Shown in pieces: positions 1-7,730 of a DNA stretch of 64,000 nt (positions are counted from its first letter, which is position 1; every line of letters starts with the position of its first letter). The position numbers and the translations under genes are program-made. Origin of the DNA: Streptomyces wuyuanensis. GTDB taxonomy: Bacteria > Actinomycetota > Actinomycetes > Streptomycetales > Streptomycetaceae. The notes beneath the pieces were generated by a model. That model was given only the letters and a program-made list of their open reading frames with translations. It did not search any database and was not told the DNA's origin. Location of the stretch: the NCBI RefSeq assembly GCF_900103455.1, contig NZ_FNHI01000015.1, positions 62,001 to 126,000 on the forward strand. Reading direction: 5' to 3'.

Positions 1-276
1 CTCACCGGCGAGTTGAGCGGCGGCTGCTGCGGGCTCGCGGGCAACTTCGGCTTCGAGCGCGGCCACTACGAGGTGTCGGTGGCCTGCGCGGAGGACCGGC
101 TCCTGCCCGCGGTGCGCGCGGCGACCGCCGGCACCGTCCTCCTCGCGGACGGCTTCTCCTGCCGCACCCAGCTGGAGCAGCTGGCCGTCCGGAGGGGGCG
201 GCATCTGGCGGAGGTGCTGGCGGAGGGGCTGACGGGGGAGCCGACGGAGCCGACGGAGCCGGTGGACGGCGTGTGA
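1..276 (+). CDS. FAD/Fe-S oxidoreductase, C-terminal end (5' end outside window)
   Basis: The frame is open from the first base and ends at TGA 274-276, so only about the last 91 residues are present. The GCCGLAGNFGFERGHYEVS stretch and the following LLADGFSCRTQLEQL are typical of the C-terminal cysteine-rich CCG domain of large FAD-binding/Fe-S oxidoreductases of the D-2-hydroxyglutarate or glycolate dehydrogenase (YdiJ/GlcD-GlcF fusion) type. These oxidise 2-hydroxy acids and pass electrons through Fe-S clusters. The adjacent cysteines are likely cluster ligands. The tail has a short Glu-Pro-Thr repeat of no known function. Substrate cannot be judged from this fragment. Confidence 0.75.
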   Translation, partial: LTGELSGGCCGLAGNFGFERGHYEVSVACAEDRLLPAVRAATAGTVLLADGFSCRTQLEQLAVRRGRHLAEVLAEGLTGEPTEPTEPVDGV

Positions 277-360
277 CGGTGCCGGGCGTGTCCCTGCTCC
301 CGTACGTATCGTTGTACTGCGCGGCTGCCCGCCACCACGCGGCGGCCGGGGAGGAGCGCC

Positions 361-954
361 ATGGTGACCGTCGTGGAGACCGACAGGATCGAGATGGCTG
401 AGAGCGACAACGAGCGCACCCTGGACGCGATGTTCGATGCGCTCGAGCGGATGCCCGTCCCCGAGGGGTACAAGGTCGAGATCGTCGAGGGGACCGTCTT
501 CATGTCGCCGCAGCGGGACACGCACTGGGACATCATCGCGGACATCTACGACCAGTTGCGCGGGCAGTACGCCAGAAGAAGGATCAAGTCGGACGTTCGC
601 ATCGACTACCCCGGCCACCTCAACGGGTTCGCCACCGACCTGACTCTCCTCACGGGGGACGCGGAGAAGAACGCGAAAGGGCTGTGGCGCCATGAGGACG
701 TGGTCCTCGTCGTGGAAGTCGTGTCCAGGAGCACCGGCGCCAACGACTACGGCCCCAAGAAGGCCGCCTACGCGAACGCCGAGGTCCCGGTCTACCTGAT
801 CGTCGACCCCTACGTCGGCCGGTGCCACGTCCACACCCAGCCGAAGGGCGGCGACTATCTCGTCGAGACGACCGTCGCCTTCGGCGCGGACGTCGACCTG
901 ACCGGCACGTCCGTCGGTCTCACCCTCGGGACGGGGGAGTTCCCCCGCGACTGA
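361..954 (+). CDS. Uma2 family endonuclease-fold protein
   Basis: A 197-residue protein that fits the Uma2 (DUF820) family, a PD-(D/E)XK nuclease fold very common in Streptomyces and cyanobacteria. The visible family signature is the core around LVVEVVSRSTGANDYGPKK (acidic strand followed by a lysine helix) and the later VYLIVDP strand. The start ATG is preceded by GGGGAGGAG. The family is assumed to act on DNA, but no specific role is established for most members. It stands alone between the oxidoreductase end and a broken HAD gene, so nothing nearby suggests a partner. Confidence 0.85.
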   Translation: MVTVVETDRIEMAESDNERTLDAMFDALERMPVPEGYKVEIVEGTVFMSPQRDTHWDIIADIYDQLRGQYARRRIKSDVRIDYPGHLNGFATDLTLLTGDAEKNAKGLWRHEDVVLVVEVVSRSTGANDYGPKKAAYANAEVPVYLIVDPYVGRCHVHTQPKGGDYLVETTVAFGADVDLTGTSVGLTLGTGEFPRD

Positions 955-958
955 GTCG

Positions 959-1261
959 TTGGGGCAAGGAGCATGGCCTCCGGCCGAAGTGCGCGGACCT
1001 GGTGCCGCGTCGGACAACGTTCAGCCCGTCGCGACGCCGGACCTCTTCCTGCACGCGGCGCGCTCCCTGGGCGTGGAGCCCGGCCGGTGCGCGGTCGTCG
1101 AGGACAGCGCCTACGGAGTGCGGGCCGCCCGGGCGGCGGGTATGCGGGCCTTCGGCTACTGCGGGGGCCTGACCCCGGCGGCGCGGCTGGAGGGGCCGGG
1201 CACGGTGGTGTTCGACGACATGCGGGAGCTTCCCGCGCTGCTCGGGATGGCCGGGGGCTGA
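959..1261 (+). pseudogene. HAD-family phosphatase remnant, N-terminal part missing
   Basis: From about base 1027 the frame encodes TPDLFLHAARSLGVEPG, the segment VVEDSAYGVRAARAAGM and a normal C-terminus. This is the last third of a beta-phosphoglucomutase-like HAD hydrolase, including motif IV (EDS). The first two thirds, with the catalytic DxDx(T/V) motif I and the cap, are absent. Upstream residues (from a TTG at 959) look like random GC-rich translation. The usual GKPAPDLFL has become VATPDLFL, which places the deletion junction at about 1015-1030, directly behind the Uma2 gene. It probably makes no functional enzyme. Confidence 0.7.
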
Positions 1262-1388
1262 ACGGCGCGACGGTCACCGTGATCGGCGGCCTCGTGAACC
1301 GGTGGTGTGCCGCCGGGCTCGCGAGGTCGCCGCACGGGTGCGGCGGCCTCGCGGGGCGGGCGTCGCGGCCCGGCCGTGCCCGCGCGGC

Positions 1389-1859
1389 TCAGGCCGTCCG
1401 GCGGGACGGAAGCATGACCGAGACCAGGCTGCCGAGCAGGGCGAGGACGCCGATGGCCGCGATGCCGAGGGCGCCGAGGTGGACGACGGTCAGCCAGGTG
1501 TCCGGGCGGCCGTAGGCGCGGTCGCCGAGGGCCTTCGCCTCGCCGGTGAAGGTCAGGGCGCCGTCCGCGGAGCGTGTGATGTCGTCGCCGTAGGCGTAGA
1601 GGGTTCCGGTGCGGGACTCGCCGTCGGCGGTCCACTTGGTGCCCTCGCACTTGCCGGTGCTCTTGCCGTCGCCGACGGTCTCGATACGGCATGAGCTGGA
1701 CAGCTGGACGGTGACGGGCTTGCCGGCGGCGTACGCGGCTCCCCAGCCGCTCGGCGCCTGCGAGGCGCTGCCGACGAAGAAGAAGATTCCGAGTCCCACC
1801 GCGAGGACGAAAAGGCTGATGCCGCCTCTCTGCTTCAGCTTCTCCAAGCGTCCCTGCAT
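1389..1859 (-). CDS. two-helix membrane protein of unknown function
   Basis: A 156-residue protein with an N-terminal membrane segment (GISLFVLAVGLGIFFFVGSA, about residues 13-32), an external domain of about 85 residues with two cysteines (SSSCRIE and GKCEGT) that could form a disulfide, and a second membrane segment near the C-terminus (VVHLGALGIAAIGVLALLGSL). I chose the ATG at 1859 over one nine codons upstream because GGGGGG sits five bases before it. I do not recognise a named family. The layout is a small loop displayed outside between two helices. No operon partner is visible. Confidence 0.75.
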   Translation of the reverse strand: MQGRLEKLKQRGGISLFVLAVGLGIFFFVGSASQAPSGWGAAYAAGKPVTVQLSSSCRIETVGDGKSTGKCEGTKWTADGESRTGTLYAYGDDITRSADGALTFTGEAKALGDRAYGRPDTWLTVVHLGALGIAAIGVLALLGSLVSVMLPSRRTA

Positions 1860-2102
1860 GACGACCCCCCAGATAGTTGTGTGCACGTCAATTCATGGGA
1901 TGTCGTCGGCGATGAGGTGGCCGGATCTGATCCCTGAGTGTCGCGCGTTTTTACCGCAGACGCGGTGTACCCGACAAGCGGTTCCCGGGGTTGCCATCGA
2001 GCTCCCGGGCCCTCGGTCCCGCCGCTCCGACGGGATGTCACCGCAGCCGTGCGGGGCTCGAATTCGACGGTGGTCCTGCCCGCGCCGCACCCGTCGCCGG
2101 GT

Positions 2103-2924
2103 TCAGTCCCCGTCGAAGAGACGCTCCAGGACCCGGGCCACGCCGTCCTCCTCGTTGGACGCCGTCCGCCGGGGAACGGCGGCGAGCACGGCCGGGTGCG
2201 CGTTGCCCATCGCGTAACCGCCGCCCGCCCAGCGGAGGATCGCGAGATCGTTGGGCATATCGCCGAACGCCACCACCTCCGCCGCGTCGACGCCCCGTAC
2301 CGCGCAGAGCGCGGACAGCGTCGCGGCCTTGGTCACGCCGCGCGCGCTGATCTCCAGCAGGCCGCGTCCGCCGGAGTGGGTGAACTGCGCCTCCCCGCCC
2401 GCCGCTTCCTGGGCCAGCGCCACGAGCACGTCCGCGTCCATGCGGGCCGAGTGGGCGAGCAGTTTGACGATGGGGACGTCCAGCAGCCAGAGGTCGCCCA
2501 GGGACGCCACGGGCGACTCCGCGCCCAGGCCGCCGCCGAACCGCAGGAGGTAGGCCGGCTCGTACAGCACCCGCAGGCCCGTCTCCACGGCGAAGCCCAG
2601 TCCCGGTGCGGCCACCGCGAGTGCCGTCGCCACCTTGCGGGCCGTGTCCGGGACGAGGGTCAGGGAGCGGACGACCGTACGAGCCCGCACGTCGTACACC
2701 TGCGCGCCGTTGCTGCACACCGCCGTGCCGACGAGCCCCGTGGCGGCGGCGAGCGCGTCCACGTAGCGCGGCGGCCGGGCCGTGACGAACACGAGCTCCG
2801 CGCCGCCCTCCACAGCCACGCGCAGGGCGCGCAGCGTACGCTCCGAAACGGTGCCGTCGCGGCGCAGGAGCGTGCCGTCCAGGTCGGTGGCGACCAGCCG
2901 GGGGCGGGAACGGTGGCGCTGCAT
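2103..2924 (-). CDS. Cof-type HAD-IIB sugar-phosphatase-like hydrolase
   Basis: A 273-residue HAD hydrolase. Motif I is DLDGTLLRRDG (residues 14-24) and motif IV is VAFGDMPNDLAIL near residue 220, with the usual Lys (TKAATL) between them. The large cap between motifs II and III places it in the Cof/YbiV subfamily, which dephosphorylates small phosphosugars, FMN or PLP-like compounds. Substrates cannot be predicted from sequence. The start ATG is at 2924. It is transcribed alone and is divergent from the deaminase gene at 3173. Confidence 0.9.
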   Translation of the reverse strand: MQRHRSRPRLVATDLDGTLLRRDGTVSERTLRALRVAVEGGAELVFVTARPPRYVDALAAATGLVGTAVCSNGAQVYDVRARTVVRSLTLVPDTARKVATALAVAAPGLGFAVETGLRVLYEPAYLLRFGGGLGAESPVASLGDLWLLDVPIVKLLAHSARMDADVLVALAQEAAGGEAQFTHSGGRGLLEISARGVTKAATLSALCAVRGVDAAEVVAFGDMPNDLAILRWAGGGYAMGNAHPAVLAAVPRRTASNEEDGVARVLERLFDGD

Positions 2925-3172
2925 CGGCCCATGTTAGGGCCCCGTCAGGCGACTTCGGCCCGGGTCGTTCGCCTTCCCTGGGGGTGCGTTCTGCTCCACC
3001 TCGAGCGATACGGATCCGAGCGTGCCGCCCGAGCGGGAACGGCGCCGTCGCACGCTTCGCCCTGCCTTCCGGCCCGTCCGGGCGACGAGCTCTTCGCCGA
3101 TACTCGCTTGCGCGCCCTCGTGCCACGGGCCACCGTCGCCTGACACCCGACGAAGGCGGAGAAGCAGAGAAG

Positions 3173-3610
3173 ATGACCACGCAGTCCCATGCCGTCGACC
3201 GTGAACTCGTCCAGGCCGCAGCGCACGTGGCCCGGACGCGCTGCCGGGGCGACAACCACACCATGGCAGCCGCGGCCCGCACCCGGGACGGCCGGATCGT
3301 CACCGCCGTGAATGCCTACCACTTCACGGGAGGGCCCTGCGCCGAGCTCGTTCTCATCGGCACGGCAGCCGCCCAGGGCGCCTACGAGCTGGACACGATC
3401 GTCGCGGTCGGGGACCGCGACCGGGGGATCGTTCCCCCGTGCGGCCGTTGCCGCCAGGCCCTTCTCGACTACTTCCCCGCCCTCCGGGTCATCGTCGGCG
3501 AGGGCGACCGCGTCCGGGCCGTCCGCATCACCGACCTGCTGCCCGAAAGCTACGTCTGGGCCGATCACCAACTCGCAGCGGAGGAAGCCGAGCCGCTGGG
3601 CGAGGGCTGA
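3173..3610 (+). CDS. cytidine/blasticidin-type zinc deaminase
   Basis: A 145-residue protein with the zinc deaminase pattern of the CDA superfamily: PCAEL (Cys plus catalytic Glu, residues about 55-59) and PPCGRCRQALLDYF (two cysteine ligands near residue 90). A Cys in place of His at the first ligand, together with GGPCAELVLIG, resembles tetrameric cytidine deaminase and blasticidin-S deaminase. Such enzymes hydrolyse the 4-amino group of cytidine or a cytosine-like antibiotic. I take the ATG at 3173, preceded by GGCGGAGAAG. The gene is monocistronic. Whether it salvages cytidine or detoxifies a nucleoside antibiotic is open. Confidence 0.85.
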   Translation: MTTQSHAVDRELVQAAAHVARTRCRGDNHTMAAAARTRDGRIVTAVNAYHFTGGPCAELVLIGTAAAQGAYELDTIVAVGDRDRGIVPPCGRCRQALLDYFPALRVIVGEGDRVRAVRITDLLPESYVWADHQLAAEEAEPLGEG

Positions 3611-3740
3611 GAGGGTGCTCACGGGCGGCCGGTTCGACCCGGGCGGTGCCGCGCAGCACGGCCGCGTCCCGAGCGATCCCGTGCAGCACGCGCTCGTCCG
3701 GCCGGGAGCCACCCGAAGGGCCCCACCCGTCAGCGTTCTC

Positions 3741-4598
3741 TCAGGCCCGCGTGCCGAGTTCGCGTGCCAGTTCCGCCAGCGCCCCGAGTGCCGGGTGCGG
3801 CGCGGCGGCGCGCCAGGCGAGGAGGACCGGGACCGGTGGCGCATCGGTGAGCGGACGGTAGGTGACGCCCGGGTGGGGGTGCATCTCTGCCGTGGAAGCC
3901 GCGGAGGCGCCCGCGCCACGGCCCGCGGCGATCGCGGTCAGCCAGTCGTCGGTGTTCCCGACCGTCAGCGTCGTCACCGGCCTCGCCCCCTCGGGCCAGA
4001 GGTCGGGCGTCGTCAGCCCCGAGACGGTGTTGAGGACGACCGGGACGGACGCGAGATCGGCGAGCGTCAGTGACGCGAGACGGGCGAGCGGACCGTCGGA
4101 GGTGACCGCGGCGACCCGGGGTTCCGTGAACAGCAGCGCCGTCACCAGGCCGGGGGTGTCGACCGTGCCCCGCAGCACGGCGGCGTCCACCGCGCCGCGC
4201 GCCAGCCCCGCCGTGCGGTCGTCGATGCGGAGGAGTTCCAGTGGGGTGTCCGGGTGTTCCCGCTGCCAGCGCCGCAGCAGGGGAGTGGTGAACGCGCCCA
4301 AGGCCGACCAGGCGTGTCCGAGGCGCAGGGGCCGGTGGTGCAGCCGGGCGGGATCGAGCGCGTCGTCGAACGCGGTCACGGCCGCGGCGGCCTTCTCGCG
4401 GAATGCCCGGCCCTCGGCGGTGAGCTCCAGATGATGCGTGGAGCGGTCGACGAGTCGCACGCCGAGCCGGCGTTCCAGTGCCGCGAGCGTGCGCGAGACC
4501 GCCGGCTGGGTGATGTGCAGTGCGGCGGCGGCCCTGGTCAGGCTCCGTTCCTCGGCGACGGCCAGGAAACAGCGGAGATGGCGCACCTCGATGCTCAT
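3741..4598 (-). CDS. LysR-family transcriptional regulator
   Basis: A 285-residue regulator. The N-terminal winged HTH spans about residues 1-60 (LRCFLAVAEERSLTRAAAALHITQPAVSRTL in two parts: residues 8-22 and the recognition helix TQPAVSRTLAAL). The rest is the periplasmic-binding-protein-like effector domain. It is divergent from the EamA exporter gene at 4743, the usual arrangement for a LysR protein and its target. The inverted repeat at 4705-4719 lies between them and is a candidate binding site. The effector is unknown. Confidence 0.92.
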   Translation of the reverse strand: MSIEVRHLRCFLAVAEERSLTRAAAALHITQPAVSRTLAALERRLGVRLVDRSTHHLELTAEGRAFREKAAAAVTAFDDALDPARLHHRPLRLGHAWSALGAFTTPLLRRWQREHPDTPLELLRIDDRTAGLARGAVDAAVLRGTVDTPGLVTALLFTEPRVAAVTSDGPLARLASLTLADLASVPVVLNTVSGLTTPDLWPEGARPVTTLTVGNTDDWLTAIAAGRGAGASAASTAEMHPHPGVTYRPLTDAPPVPVLLAWRAAAPHPALGALAELARELGTRA

Positions 4599-4704
4599 GC
4601 GTGCGGAGCATAACCGCAGCCCAATCGGCATTTCACGGACGGCACGGGCTTCCGTAGCGTGAAAGGGGAATCGAAGTGGACCGAGTACCTCCAGTGCAGT
4701 ATTT

Positions 4705-4719
4705 TGAACTGTAGGTTCA
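4705..4719. promoter_or_regulatory. inverted repeat TGAAC-N5-GTTCA, candidate LysR operator
   Basis: A perfect 5-5-5 inverted repeat lies between the divergent LysR gene (start 4598) and the EamA gene (start 4743). Its size and position suit an operator for the neighbouring LysR protein, but the half-sites are short and the assignment is inference. Its position also argues that translation of the exporter begins downstream of it. Confidence 0.45.
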
Positions 4720-4742
4720 GTCGGATGGACGAGGGTGGAACG

Positions 4743-5726
4743 GTGAGCAGGCTCCGTGGCGCAGACGCGACCGCAGGTACCGGTGGTCGCGAGAGCGCGG
4801 GTGCGGAGCTGGCAGCCGCCGCGGTCGCTCTCCCCGAGGCGACCGGTGAACTGGAGCACGGCACGCGCCGCGGCCGTGGCTCGCTCGGGCCGGTCGCCCT
4901 CGTCGTCGCGGGCGGGCTCTCCGTGCAGTTCGGGGCCGCCGTCGCCGTGCTCCTGATGCCCCGCGCTGGAGCGCTCGGCGTCGTCACGCTCCGGCTCGTC
5001 CTCGCCGCCGTCGTGCTCCTGCTGGTCTGCCGCCCCCGGCTCCGCGGGCACTCCCGCGCCAGCTGGGGCACGGTCCTCGCCTTCGGCGCGGCCATGGCGG
5101 GGATGAACATGCTCTTCTACCAGGCCGCCGACCGCATTCCGCTGGGCGCGGCCGTGACCCTCGAGGTCCTCGGCCCGCTGGCGCTCTCCGTGATCGTCTC
5201 GCGGCGGCTGATCAACCTTCTCTGGGCGGGCCTCGCGCTCGGCGGCGTCGTCCTCCTCGGCGGTGGCGGCTTCGACCGGCTCGATCCGGTCGGCGCGGCG
5301 TTCGCCCTCGGGGCGGGTGCGATGTGGGCGGCGTACATCGTCTTCAGCGCCCGCACCGGACGCCGTTTCCCGCAGGCCGACGGGCTCGCCCTCGCGATGG
5401 CGGTCGGCGCGGTCCTCAGTCTGCCGTTCGGCATCGCGGAGGCGGGCGGCAAGCTGCTCGTCCCCTCCTTGATCGGGCTGGGCCTGCTGGTCGCGCTGAT
5501 GTCGTCCGTGCTGCCCTACACGCTGGAACTCCTCGCCCTTCGCCGGCTGCCCGCGCCGACGTTCGCCGTGCTGATGAGCCTGGAGCCGGCGATCGCCGCG
5601 ACCGCCGGGTTCCTCGTGCTGCACCAGGCGCTGTCCGCGGCGGACGCGCTGGCGATCGCCCTGGTCGTCGCGGCGAGCATGGGCGCGGTGCGCACCCAGG
5701 TGGGGGCGGGGAACCGTACGGCCTGA
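4743..5726 (+). CDS. EamA/DMT-family transporter (RhtA-like exporter)
   Basis: A protein of about 327 residues with two repeated EamA halves and about ten hydrophobic segments, beginning near residue 45 (PVALVVAGGLSVQFGAAVAVL). It resembles the inner-membrane RhtA/YddG group, which export threonine, homoserine or related amino acids and metabolites. The first 40 residues are hydrophilic and probably cytoplasmic. I prefer the GTG at 4743, preceded by GAGGGTGG. An ATG at 4725 is possible but abuts the inverted repeat at 4705-4719. The divergent LysR gene probably controls it. Confidence 0.85.
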   Translation: MSRLRGADATAGTGGRESAGAELAAAAVALPEATGELEHGTRRGRGSLGPVALVVAGGLSVQFGAAVAVLLMPRAGALGVVTLRLVLAAVVLLLVCRPRLRGHSRASWGTVLAFGAAMAGMNMLFYQAADRIPLGAAVTLEVLGPLALSVIVSRRLINLLWAGLALGGVVLLGGGGFDRLDPVGAAFALGAGAMWAAYIVFSARTGRRFPQADGLALAMAVGAVLSLPFGIAEAGGKLLVPSLIGLGLLVALMSSVLPYTLELLALRRLPAPTFAVLMSLEPAIAATAGFLVLHQALSAADALAIALVVAASMGAVRTQVGAGNRTA

Positions 5727-5894
5727 GAGCCGCGCGGACCGGCGGTCCGCCCGGCACCCTTCGCGGCGCGCGCCCGCAGAGTGGCGCCGGCGAGGTGCCA
5801 CCCGTACGCGCGGAGGGTGATGCGCGGGTGCCCGTCCGGTCCCGGCCGCCGTCCCCGAACCGCCGCCCGGCACGCCCTCGCGCCGCAGGGCGCC

Positions 5895-6731
5895 TTACGC
5901 CCGCCCCGCCGCCTCCGTGCGCGTTTCCCCGGCCACGGGGGCGCCCGGGACCCCGCCCGGACCGGCACCCGCGGCCGCCGGCAGCTCCGCCTCCGCCGGC
6001 GTGAGCAGCCTCTCCCGCAGCGCCTCCACCAGGGCTTCGTCCACTCCCAGTGCGTTCGCCGCGTAGTCCCGTACCGACCCGTGCCTGCGGATCAGTGCCG
6101 CGAGGAACAGCGTCATGACCTGCTCCGGCGCGCGGCCGTAACCGGGCCACTTCGGCTCCCTGCCGCCGTGCGCCGCCCGCCAGTCCGCCAGCAGGCGCCC
6201 GGTGGCCAGCTCCGTGAGGGCGAAGTCCTCGACGGCGTCCGCCTCGGAGACCCCCACCAGGATCAGTACGAGCGCGGCGAGCAGACCCGTGCGGTCCTTG
6301 CCGGACGCGCAGTGGAACACCACCGGGCCGTCCGCCGCCGCGATCACCTCCAGGGCCTCGCGCAGCTCGGCCACCCCGTCGTCGGCCACCTCCATGTACC
6401 GCTCGGCGAGGAACGGCCCCACCTCGATCTCGGGGCCGAGGGAGGGCTGGTCGTAGGGCCGGTGCTCGATGCTGAGGTTGTGGTACGTGAACGAGGCGTC
6501 GTCCGGGACGCGTCCGCGGGCCTCGATCTCCCACGGGTAGCGCAGATCGACGACCGTGCCGATGCCCATGCCGAGGAAGCGTTCCCAGTCCTCCCCGGCG
6601 AGCTTGGCCAGCGAGTCGGAGCGGTACAGCCACCCCCACCGCACGGAGCGTCCGTCCTCGGTGGCGTAGCCGCCCAAGTCCCGGAAGTTGTGCAGTCGTT
6701 CGAACGGTATGTGCCTGCTCTGTCTGCTCAC
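5895..6731 (-). CDS. tyrosine-protein phosphatase (PtpB/MptpB-like)
   Basis: A 278-residue protein with the PTP loop HCASGKDRTG near residue 148 (CX5R with Lys, as in the lipid/tyrosine phosphatases of the MptpB/LipA family). The N-terminus NFRDLGGYATEDGR is the family's opening signature. These enzymes remove phosphate from phosphotyrosine or phosphoinositide. I place the start at the GTG 6731 (VSRQSRHIPFERL). No strong ribosome site precedes it, so a leaderless message is possible. It diverges from the carboxylase operon at 6915, and a palindrome lies in the shared region. Confidence 0.88.
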   Translation of the reverse strand: MSRQSRHIPFERLHNFRDLGGYATEDGRSVRWGWLYRSDSLAKLAGEDWERFLGMGIGTVVDLRYPWEIEARGRVPDDASFTYHNLSIEHRPYDQPSLGPEIEVGPFLAERYMEVADDGVAELREALEVIAAADGPVVFHCASGKDRTGLLAALVLILVGVSEADAVEDFALTELATGRLLADWRAAHGGREPKWPGYGRAPEQVMTLFLAALIRRHGSVRDYAANALGVDEALVEALRERLLTPAEAELPAAAGAGPGGVPGAPVAGETRTEAAGRA

Positions 6732-6840
6732 GGGCCGGCACGTTACCCGTTGTCTCCGCCGCCGGGCCCGGGCCTTCGCCGCCGGCCGGCCGAGGCGCCG
6801 CCGCCCGGCCCGGAAGCCTCGGTCGGCCGGAAAACTAAAG

Positions 6841-6852
6841 CAAGCATGCTTG
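6841..6852. promoter_or_regulatory. perfect palindrome CAAGCATGCTTG, candidate TetR operator
   Basis: This 12-bp perfect palindrome sits in an A/T-rich island (AAAGCAAGCATGCTTGATTG), 62 bp upstream of the GTG at 6915 and about 110 bp from the divergent phosphatase gene. The last gene of the operon it precedes encodes a TetR regulator (16694-17308). Autorepression of the operon through this site is the simplest reading, but it is inference. Confidence 0.55.
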
Positions 6853-6914
6853 ATTGTTTCTGTGGACGCTGTCATGCTCCGGGGCACCACGCCGTGTCCC
6901 GGAGGGAGCGCCCC

Positions 6915-7727
6915 GTGTCCGACCCCGCGGCCGTCATCGACGACCTGCGCGCAGAGAGCGACGAACTCGACCGGCTCGTGGCCGGGTTGAGCGACGAGGA
7001 ATGGGGGACGGCGACCCCAGCGGCCGGCTGGACGGTCGCCCACCAGATCGCGCACCTCGCCTGGACCGACGAGGTCGCGCTGGTCGCCGCCACCAGCCCC
7101 GGCGCCTTCGCCCGGGAGGTCGAGAAGGCGCTCGCGGAGCCCGACACCTTCGTCGACCGGGCCGCGGAGGCCGGGGCCCGCCGCCCGCCGACCGAACTGC
7201 TCGCGCACTGGCGGACCGGCCGCGACAGGCTCCGGCAGACCCTCCGTGACGCGCCCCCGGGCGCCCGGTTCCCCTGGTACGGGCCGCCGATGAGCGCCAT
7301 GTCGATGGCCACCGCCCGGCTGATGGAGACGTGGGCGCACGGCCAGGACGTGGCCGACGCCCTCGGGGTCGTCCGGGAGCCGACCGCCCGGCTGCGGCAC
7401 GTCGCGCACATCGGCGTACGGGCCCGTGACTACGCCTATCTCGTACGGGGGATCGAGCCGCCGAAGGAGCAGTTCCGGGTCGAGCTGACCGGGCCGGGCG
7501 GGGAACTGTGGACGTGGGGGCCCGAGGACGCCCCCGGGGTCCCCGGCGCCGAGGGCAGGGGAAGGGTGACCGGACCCGCGCTGGACTTCTGCCTGCTCGT
7601 GACCCAGCGCGCCCACCGCGACGACCTCGCCGTCCGCGCCGAGGGCACCGACGCCGACCGCTGGCTGGACATCGCCCAGGCCTTCGCCGGCCCGGCCGGG
7701 ACCGGCCGCGCCCCGAAGGGCGACTGA
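6915..7727 (+). CDS. TIGR03084-type DinB/maleylpyruvate-isomerase-like protein
   Basis: A 270-residue member of the actinobacterial TIGR03084 group in the DinB / mycothiol-dependent maleylpyruvate isomerase superfamily. Metal-ligand histidines are visible in GWTVAHQIAHLAWTD (about residues 40-54) and in METWAHGQDVADALG (about 142-156). The fold is a four-helix bundle. Members may use mycothiol or act as isomerases, but this group has no proven reaction. It is the first gene of the carboxylase operon; the next gene begins three bases after its stop. The GTG start has GGAGGGAG upstream. Confidence 0.85.
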   Translation: MSDPAAVIDDLRAESDELDRLVAGLSDEEWGTATPAAGWTVAHQIAHLAWTDEVALVAATSPGAFAREVEKALAEPDTFVDRAAEAGARRPPTELLAHWRTGRDRLRQTLRDAPPGARFPWYGPPMSAMSMATARLMETWAHGQDVADALGVVREPTARLRHVAHIGVRARDYAYLVRGIEPPKEQFRVELTGPGGELWTWGPEDAPGVPGAEGRGRVTGPALDFCLLVTQRAHRDDLAVRAEGTDADRWLDIAQAFAGPAGTGRAPKGD

Positions 7728-7730
7728 CCG

